A DNA stretch of 12,722 nucleotides from JBMYRH01 sp049602155. Lineage in GTDB: Bacteria > Myxococcota_A > UBA9042 > PHBI01 > JBMYRH01. Positions 1 through 4,996 of the stretch are shown here, piece after piece; position 1 is the stretch's first letter; every line of letters begins with the position of its first letter. The DNA is taken from assembly GCA_049602155.1 (NCBI GenBank), contig JBMYRH010000056.1, positions 1-12,722 of the forward strand, given 5' to 3'. The translations under genes and the position numbers were made by a program. The notes under the pieces were generated by a model. It ran no database searches and was not told where the DNA came from. It was given only the letters and a program-made list of their open reading frames with translations.

Positions 1-230
1 ATTAACTGCCAACAGGTTGAATAACCCAATCTCCCCACCGTCCTGTCTAAAGCGATGGCCCAGGAGTAGTCTCACGGCCCATTGGGATGCCCACCAATCG
101 CATGCAACTTACTTCGGGCCAATCTCGGGCCACAGGGTTGGCAATTCGGGTAAGAACCGGAGGGTTGACGGGGCTGGGCAAGGACGTAAGCTGCTGTTCT
201 GAAAGGAACACCACGTTGAGCAAGGCCCCT

Positions 231-282
231 GGCGGTGGCTCATGGCCGAAGGTCGTCGGTTCTTGTTCGGGACCCGCTACCA
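231..282 (+). pseudogene. Degenerate initiator tRNA (tRNA-fMet)-like 3' part
   Basis: Bases 246-262 (CCGAAGGTCGTCGGTTC) match, from memory, the variable-loop/T-arm block of many bacterial initiator tRNAs. Just before them lies GGCTCAT, as in the fMet anticodon loop. Downstream the spacing is exactly that of a tRNA: a 5-base T-stem strand, a 7-base loop, 5 bases, a 7-base acceptor strand (ACCCGCT) and ACCA ending at 282. However, the T-stem pairs poorly (one mismatch, two wobbles), the anticodon stem is one base short, and no matching 5' acceptor strand (AGCGGGT) lies about 75 bases upstream. It is therefore probably not a working tRNA. It may be a decayed copy or the 3' fragment left at an integration site. 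Confidence 0.4.
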
Positions 283-287
283 AAGAG

Positions 288-316
288 AAAGGCCAGCGCG
301 AACGCGGTGGCCTTTT
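288..316. terminator. Bidirectional intrinsic terminator
   Basis: AAAGGCCA (288-295) pairs perfectly with TGGCCTTT (308-315). The loop region can pair further through CGCG/CGCG. On the plus strand the hairpin is followed by TTTTGTCGTT. On the minus strand it ends in TTTCTCTTT, a U-rich tail. It lies about 57 bases past the stop of the minus-strand oxidoreductase gene and directly after the tRNA-like segment, so it could serve both directions. Confidence 0.75.
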
Positions 317-371
317 GTCGTTCCTGAGACACTGAGCAGGCGGCGAGCTCGGTGGCCTCAACTAGAGCCAA

Positions 372-1460
372 TCACTCGGCGACAAAGCCCTCCCAGCGGC
401 GCATGTAGGTCACGAATGCTTCGCCGAGGCCTTCTTTGCGGAGGTAGGCGGCGCTGACCGGCAGGGCCGTGGGCTCAAAGTCGGGGTCGGCGATGACCCG
501 TCCGGGGAAGTCGTGGTGCAGAATGCCGCCGCGACCGATGGCCACGAGATCGATGCCTGCGTCGAGGATGGTTTGAACCTCGCGGGCTGTGCCAATCTTG
601 CCTGCGACCGTCAGCCGGACGCTTTTCTTGTCGAGCGCGCTCACGTAGGCCAGCAGACTCTGGTGGGCGTAGCGCTCTTCGGCTGGCGCTTTGAAGCTGT
701 CCCAGAGGCTCAGGTCCAATAGGTCGAGCAGCCCTGAGTCGATGAAGCCCTGCGCCACTGCCATGCACTCGACCAGGTCGATGCCAGCGCTCTCGGGCGA
801 GAGCCTTAAGCCCAGCAGAAACTCGGGCCCGCACTGCTCGCGGATGCCCACGAGGATGTCGTGGATGAGCCTGGCCCGGTTCTCGAGGCTTCCCCCGTAG
901 TCGTCGCCTCTCCGGTTGGTCTCTGTGCTCAGGAACTGACACAAGATGTAGCCGTGCGCCCCGTGCACCTCGACGCCGTCGTACCCCGCCCGCTTGCACC
1001 GAAGAGCCGCTGAGATGAAGTCGTCTCTAAGCTCGTGCACCTCGTCGATAGTGAGGGCCCGAGACCCCGTCTCGTCATCGGCAGATGGACACACCGGCGC
1101 GCCGTCAATCAGGTCGTGAGGAGAGCGCATCCCGGCATGGTGAAGCTGCAGCACCGCCAAGCTCCCGTGGCCTTGAATCGCCGCGGCCAACCGCCGGTGG
1201 CCGTCCAGCAAATCGTCGGAGTAGATGCCCAGCTGACCCGGGAAGCCTTTGCCATTTGCCTGCACGTGAGACGCGCAGGTCATCGTGAGCCCAAAGCCGC
1301 CCTCGGCGCGCATGGCGAGCCAGTTGAGTTCATCTTCGCTCAGCCGCCCATCTTCATGGCTCTGACGGTTCGTCATCGGCGCCAGCATGAAGCGGTTTTT
1401 CATCGTGGCGCCGCAGGCGAAGGTCACCGGGTCGGCGGGGTCGGCTTTGGTCTCGGCCAT
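372..1460 (-). CDS. Old Yellow Enzyme-family NADH:flavin oxidoreductase
   Basis: A 362-residue cytoplasmic FMN-dependent ene-reductase-type oxidoreductase forming a single TIM barrel. Seen in the sequence: an N-terminal LAPMTNR segment (residues 26-32); QLHHAGM (105-111), matching the family's QLxHAGR; VHGAHGY (165-171), giving the His166/His169 pair that binds the substrate carbonyl; the signature DYGGSLENRAR (187-197); and the FMN-phosphate segment VAGKIG (285-290) plus AIGRGG (307-312). It lacks the C-terminal 4Fe-4S and second flavin domains of 2,4-dienoyl-CoA reductase, so it belongs to the short class (YqiG/YqjM size). I chose ATG 1460 because GGAG lies 8 bases upstream and the family homology begins there; a GTG at 1571 would add 37 unlikely residues. 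The gene ends before the terminator at 288-315. The physiological substrate cannot be read from the sequence. Confidence 0.93.
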   Translation of the reverse strand: MAETKADPADPVTFACGATMKNRFMLAPMTNRQSHEDGRLSEDELNWLAMRAEGGFGLTMTCASHVQANGKGFPGQLGIYSDDLLDGHRRLAAAIQGHGSLAVLQLHHAGMRSPHDLIDGAPVCPSADDETGSRALTIDEVHELRDDFISAALRCKRAGYDGVEVHGAHGYILCQFLSTETNRRGDDYGGSLENRARLIHDILVGIREQCGPEFLLGLRLSPESAGIDLVECMAVAQGFIDSGLLDLLDLSLWDSFKAPAEERYAHQSLLAYVSALDKKSVRLTVAGKIGTAREVQTILDAGIDLVAIGRGGILHHDFPGRVIADPDFEPTALPVSAAYLRKEGLGEAFVTYMRRWEGFVAE

Positions 1461-1632
1461 AGAGAGCGCTCCAAGTTGAGAGGGTATCCTACGCGAAGGC
1501 TGCGGACCGGTGTGGACTTCGAGTGAACCTCGGGCCAAGGGCCACGTAGAGGGCACAAAGGCAACGGTCACCGCAGGTCGGCGAGCGCGTTAGGAGCCCA
1601 CACCCTTTTAGACTAGGGGAGCCTGAAGCGGC

Positions 1633-1863
1633 TTATTCCGCGGTGCCCATGGTCCAGATCTCGCGGTCGCTCTTCAGGTGTTTGCGGTGGATGGTAAACC
1701 CGTCCGCCCCCTCGGCCTCGGCGATGCCCTCAAGCTCGGCGATGTCCTCATCGGAGCCATCGCAAAACCCAATAGGGAGGTTACTCGTCGCGACCATGAG
1801 CTGAACCTTGAACTCGCCACGGTTCCAGCGGGTCTGGGTCTCATTGCTGTACGTATGAATCAT
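1633..1863 (-). CDS. Small hypothetical protein (76 residues)
   Basis: I do not recognise this family. The product is 76 residues, acidic, soluble, with no signal peptide or membrane segment. A beta-like N-terminal part (FKVQLMVATSNL) is followed by an acidic helix-like stretch (SDEDIAELEGIAEAEGA) and a charged C-terminus. The start ATG at 1861-1863 has AGGA 8 bases upstream. The gene lies on the same strand as the oxidoreductase gene, 172 bases before it, so co-transcription is possible. Its ATG overlaps (ATGA) the stop of the possible broken frame upstream. Coding status rests on the plausible composition and ribosome binding site only. Confidence 0.6.
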   Translation of the reverse strand: MIHTYSNETQTRWNRGEFKVQLMVATSNLPIGFCDGSDEDIAELEGIAEAEGADGFTIHRKHLKSDREIWTMGTAE

Positions 1864-2194
1864 GCCGATGGTCCTATCAGTTCACACCATCCCCCGTCGA
1901 GCCTCTCCTCGCTGATTGGCCGGGCCGTGGATGCGCGCCCTGGACATATCGGACGCCGACACCCTCTGCCGGCATACCCTCCCGATGCCACGGCGAGCTC
2001 GTGGGTTCTTCGTCGGCCCCGCACCCATAGGGCACGACCCCTGCTCATCAGGTCGCGGGCGATGTCGACGCCCCTCGGTGAGCGCTTCATCCAATTCACC
2101 CATGGGGCATCCATCGACCCACATCATCCGCTCTGTGACCATCGAGACCAGGCGCCCTTGATGCCCCCTCGAAGACCGCAGACAGGGCCTCCAT
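1860..2194 (-). pseudogene. Possible small gene broken by two frameshifts
   Basis: No intact gene covers this stretch, but three overlapping minus-strand frames join into one plausible product of about 110 residues if one base is dropped in each of two G runs (plus-strand C runs at 2164-2168 and 2071-2074). The joined frame starts at ATG 2194 with GAGG about 6 bases upstream. It reads protein-like through its first two thirds (for example MVTERMMWVDG, then ALTEGVDIARDLMSRGRALW) and ends with TGA overlapping the ATG of the next gene as ATGA. The last third is Arg/Gly/Pro-rich and less convincing. Both shifts fall in homopolymers, so decay and sequencing error are equally possible. It may also be chance. 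I assign no function. Confidence 0.3.
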
Positions 2195-2299
2195 CGCCCA
2201 CCTCAGCCCCCGCTTCCCATCCAAAGAGTTGCGCTGGCGCGCCACCCGAGGGCGTGGCAAAGTCAGCGCTGGACGTGCGCGCGCTCGGCACATGACTGG

Positions 2300-3073
2300 A
2301 TGGCTTCGGTGCTCCTTCAACGGCTGAACATGGACAACTCCTGGTTCCTCGAGCTCTCGGGGACGCGCCTGCTTATCGACCCGTGGCTCGAAGGCGAAGA
2401 GGTCGACTACGTCCGATGGCTCAACGTGCAGTGGCACCGGACCGAGCCCATCGCCTATGAGCAGGTCCCCGAGTTCGACGTGGTGCTCATCACTCAGAAG
2501 TACCCCGACCACTATCACGAGCCGACGCTCCTGAAGCTCCAACCCAAGGTCGTGAGCGCACCGGCGTCCCTTGGCCGCCGCTTGAGCCGGCTCCTCCCCG
2601 AGGCGACCCTCTACCTCTTCGACAAAGAGACGCGCCATCACCAAGTGGGCAGCCTGAGCCTGACCCACCTGCCGACCCGGCGCCGCATCGACCCCATCTA
2701 CGACGCCTACGCCCTAGAGGCCGAAGGCGAGGTCGTCATGGTCGCCAACCACGGCATGGCCCTAGACGCCGACCATCAGGCCCAGCTCCAAGGGGTCGGC
2801 CCCTGTGACGTGCTGATGAGCCCCTTTAACCGCTACGCCCTCCCTGCCCTCCTCGGCGGCATCGTGGCCCCTGGTCTCGAGGGGCTCAAGGCGCTCGTCG
2901 AGGCCACTCAGCCCACCCACGTCGTGCAGACTCATGATGAGCCCAAGCACGGCACCGGGCTTGTCCCGATGCTCGCGAAAGTCGAGCGCTTCGAGCCCTC
3001 AATGGCCGAGCCCCATCCCTGGCTTAAGCCCCGCTTCCTCGACATCTCCGACTACACCCCGGTGAGCCCATGA
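2300..3073 (+). CDS. Metallo-beta-lactamase-fold protein with degenerate metal site
   Basis: A 257-residue soluble protein of the metallo-beta-lactamase (UlaG-like, L-ascorbate-6-P lactonase-type) fold. The N-terminal WFLELSGTRLLIDPWLEG (residues 15-32) is the typical beta-strand pair before the metal loop. The loop itself reads ITQKYPDHYH (64-73). Aligned with the canonical T-H-x-H-x-D-H, both leading histidines are replaced (Gln, Tyr), while Asp70 and His71 remain and His73 is extra. Later segments VANHG (148-152) and QTHDEP (210-215) sit where the remaining ligands would be. Plant and cyanobacterial relatives with a similar S-Q-x-x-x-D-H loop exist, as I recall, so this is probably a subfamily trait. 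ATG 2300 fits the fold start, although no strong Shine-Dalgarno is seen. The stop overlaps the next gene. The substrate is unknown. Confidence 0.85.
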   Translation: MASVLLQRLNMDNSWFLELSGTRLLIDPWLEGEEVDYVRWLNVQWHRTEPIAYEQVPEFDVVLITQKYPDHYHEPTLLKLQPKVVSAPASLGRRLSRLLPEATLYLFDKETRHHQVGSLSLTHLPTRRRIDPIYDAYALEAEGEVVMVANHGMALDADHQAQLQGVGPCDVLMSPFNRYALPALLGGIVAPGLEGLKALVEATQPTHVVQTHDEPKHGTGLVPMLAKVERFEPSMAEPHPWLKPRFLDISDYTPVSP

Positions 3074-3945
3074 GCGAATCACGACGCGCCCTTGTCGACA
3101 TCACCTGGATGTACACCCTCATCGGCCTCCTAGGCTGGTGGGTCGCACAGTCTGTCGAGGGCGACCTGATGATGCGCGCCGGCGTCGCGGACTTAGCGAT
3201 GACGGGGCTCGTCTTTGTCTTTTCGCTCTGGAAGTCCAACACGAGCGCCTACGACGCGTTTTGGAGCATCATCCCGAGCTACCTGACGGTCTGGCTCTTC
3301 ATCGTCTGTGACGGTCAGAACTGGGGCCTCTGGACGTGGGCGACCATGGCGATGCTGAACCTGTGGTCTTGGCGCCTCACTCACAACTGGGCGCGGGGTT
3401 GGCCCGGCTGGAGCCACGAGGACTGGCGCTACGTCGACTTTCGCGAGGCTCAAGGCAAAGCCCTCTTTCAGCTGACGAACTTCTTCGGCCTCCACCTCTT
3501 CCCGACCGTGATCGTCTTCGCCAGCTGCCTGGCCCTCTTTGACGTCGCCACCGCGAGCGTCTTCACCCCCTGGTTAATGGCCCTGGGGCTCGGCGTCGGC
3601 ACGCTCGGCATCGCGCTCGAGCTCATCGCGGACAACCAACTCGCGGCCTTCAGGGTGCGACCAAACCCCAAGCGCGAGGACATCTTAGATACCGGACTGT
3701 GGGGCGTGATTCGCTACCCGAATTACCTGGGCGAGATGCTCTTCTGGTGGGGCATCGCCCTGTGCGGTCTCGGCGCCCAGGGCGCCTGGTGGGTCACCTT
3801 GGGGGCGACGGGGATGGTCATCCTCTTTGCCTCTGCGTCCATCCCGATGAAGGACAAGCGCATGAGCGCGCGACGTGAAGCCTTCGCTGAGTACAAAGCG
3901 CGAGTGCCTGCGCTCTTGCCGCGGCTCAGTAAACGCAACACTTAG
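3070..3945 (+). CDS. DUF1295 / steroid 5-alpha-reductase-like membrane protein
   Basis: A 291-residue multi-spanning inner-membrane protein of the DUF1295 group, related to steroid 5-alpha-reductases and isoprenylcysteine methyltransferases. Hydrophobic segments lie near residues 14-28, 40-55, 62-80, 86-101, 134-158, 163-187 and 225-256. Diagnostic motifs are EDWRY (117-121), RPNPKREDILDTGLW (197-211), RYPNYLGE (215-222) with WWGIAL following, and the C-terminal EYKARVPALLP. These form the predicted NADPH/cofactor-binding region on the cytoplasmic side. Its ATG overlaps the TGA of the upstream gene as ATGA, so translation is probably coupled and the two products are made together. The substrate of bacterial DUF1295 proteins is generally not established; a lipid or isoprenoid reductase is an inference from the superfamily. 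Confidence 0.9.
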   Translation: MSESRRALVDITWMYTLIGLLGWWVAQSVEGDLMMRAGVADLAMTGLVFVFSLWKSNTSAYDAFWSIIPSYLTVWLFIVCDGQNWGLWTWATMAMLNLWSWRLTHNWARGWPGWSHEDWRYVDFREAQGKALFQLTNFFGLHLFPTVIVFASCLALFDVATASVFTPWLMALGLGVGTLGIALELIADNQLAAFRVRPNPKREDILDTGLWGVIRYPNYLGEMLFWWGIALCGLGAQGAWWVTLGATGMVILFASASIPMKDKRMSARREAFAEYKARVPALLPRLSKRNT

Positions 3946-3946
3946 A

Positions 3947-3973
3947 GCCCCTGCGACGAGCCACCCCAGGGGC
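3947..3973 (+). terminator. Probable terminator of the two-gene operon
   Basis: GCCCCTG (3947-3953) pairs with CAGGGGC (3967-3973) across a 13-base loop, one base past the operon's stop codon. The following bases (GTTGTCGTTTC) are only moderately T-rich, so termination strength is uncertain. Confidence 0.45.
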
Positions 3974-4042
3974 GTTGTCGTTTCATAGGTTTCTTGGCAC
4001 GATGATGATGGTTCTGGCACCACTCTCTCCCAAGGTCTCCCA

Positions 4043-4597
4043 ATGAATCGAGCCGCTCGAATTGCGTTAATTTGCGTCGTCCTCCCGCTCTTGCTGATGC
4101 ACTGCGCAGATGACCCAGTCGCCTACAGCGACGTCGTCTCACTGAAGCTCTCAGGCATCAAGGACGGTGACGCCAAGAACGGCGTGACGACCGAGGAGAA
4201 GAACATCAACACCGAGAGCGGCAACCCATATGGCACCTTCCTCGCGAACGCACGGGAGGCGCTCGACGGAGGCGAGCCAGGTCATGTCGAGCTGAACTCG
4301 GCGCTCGTCGGCATCCATGCTGACAGCAAAGGCGTCGCACAACTCGACCAGGTCTTCTCACGCGTCGAACTCTTCATCTCGTCGAGCACCGCGACCTACC
4401 CCCTCGGCGATGCCACCTCACTCAGCGCGAGCACCGCGGCGTTCGTGCTCTCAGAGGACGTGGACTGGGAGACCCTCCAGCCCACACTGGTTCAAGGCGA
4501 CTTCAAGGTCGGCGTCCGCGTCGACATCCTCACCGATCTGGAGGACGACTGGGACGCGAAGCTCTTCCTCGACCTGAATTTCTCGGCCTATGAGTAG
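4043..4597 (+). CDS. Small secreted / putative lipoprotein, unknown function
   Basis: A 184-residue protein with a Sec-type signal: positive start (MNRAAR), hydrophobic core (residues 7-19) and Cys21. The sequence before Cys21 is LLMH, an atypical lipobox because His replaces Gly/Ala/Ser at -1, so lipid modification is uncertain and cleavage after the core is an alternative. The mature part is acidic, rich in Ser, Thr and Asp, with alternating hydrophobic stretches such as KVGVRVDILTDL (153-164) that suggest a beta-sandwich. AAGG lies about 9 bases before the ATG. I do not recognise a family. It stands alone behind the terminator at 3947-3973, with the next gene about 100 bases downstream on the same strand. 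Confidence 0.7.
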   Translation: MNRAARIALICVVLPLLLMHCADDPVAYSDVVSLKLSGIKDGDAKNGVTTEEKNINTESGNPYGTFLANAREALDGGEPGHVELNSALVGIHADSKGVAQLDQVFSRVELFISSSTATYPLGDATSLSASTAAFVLSEDVDWETLQPTLVQGDFKVGVRVDILTDLEDDWDAKLFLDLNFSAYE

Positions 4598-4696
4598 GGG
4601 CACTTCCCTCCCAGGCCTTGGAGGCACTGGACGCTGACGAACAAGCGTGCCCGCTAGCCCACTGCGTACCGTAGCCTACGCCGTCGCAGCGCGAAG

Positions 4697-4981
4697 ATGA
4701 GCCAACGGGACAATATCGCTCTAGGGAACATCGACCCGAGCAGCGACGAGGCCTACGCCTACGCCGCCGACGTACGAGAGCTCATGGACATGGCCAACGG
4801 TCACTTGCCCGCGGGATCCGGCAGCTTCAGCCGCGATGGCACCTCGCATGTGGACCTCACGAGCACCTTCTTCACCACGCTCCAGTACAACGGCTGGAGC
4901 TTCCGAGACGTGCTGGTGAACTGGATGGCGGACAAGCAGCCCGAGAGTGAACACCCTCACTCGCTGGTCGAGTACCCCTAG
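4697..4981 (+). CDS. Short protein, possibly a truncated hydrolase C-terminus
   Basis: A 94-residue frame with normal composition but no signal peptide and no good Shine-Dalgarno; GAAG touches the ATG, and an in-frame stop lies at 4655-4657. The second half, from GSFSRDGTSHVDL (residues 42-54) through the aromatic segment to GWSFRDVLVNWMAD (66-79), resembles the C-terminal end of secreted pectinacetylesterase-like alpha/beta hydrolases, in which a G-x-x-H carries the catalytic histidine and a G-x-x-x-x-x-W segment follows. This is recollection of a pattern, not a match I can verify. If correct, the nucleophile-bearing N-terminal part is missing and this is a remnant; otherwise it is a small orphan. 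It ends 15 bases from the stop of the convergent lipoprotein gene. Confidence 0.45.
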   Translation: MSQRDNIALGNIDPSSDEAYAYAADVRELMDMANGHLPAGSGSFSRDGTSHVDLTSTFFTTLQYNGWSFRDVLVNWMADKQPESEHPHSLVEYP

Positions 4982-4996
4982 CGGTCTAGGCGCAGC

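Larger units (their letters stand above)
1..371. other. Non-coding stretch left of the oxidoreductase gene
   Basis: I see no convincing protein gene here. Short open frames exist on both strands, but they run through the terminator hairpin at 288-315 and have no ribosome binding site or recognisable composition. The stretch holds the initiator-tRNA-like remnant (about 231-282) and that hairpin, listed separately. Bases 1-230 show nothing I can assign. They are less GC-rich than the neighbouring genes, as expected for intergenic DNA. Confidence 0.6.

Noticed and set aside
206..282. Functional tRNA-fMet gene
   Set aside because: The 5' acceptor strand does not pair with ACCCGCT, no proper D arm is visible, and the T and anticodon stems contain mismatches.
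1461..1571. N-terminal extension of the oxidoreductase to GTG 1571
   Set aside because: The extra 37 residues do not resemble the family, and ATG 1460 has a good ribosome binding site.
1678..2295. 205-codon plus-strand open frame
   Set aside because: It starts antisense to the 76-residue gene, and its second half is Pro/His/Ser/Arg-rich without any ribosome binding site; composition is that of a chance frame.
4945..4962. GAGTGA/TCACTC hairpin as terminator of the minus-strand operon
   Set aside because: The 6-base stem is real, but no T-rich tail follows on either strand and it lies within the convergent 94-residue frame.
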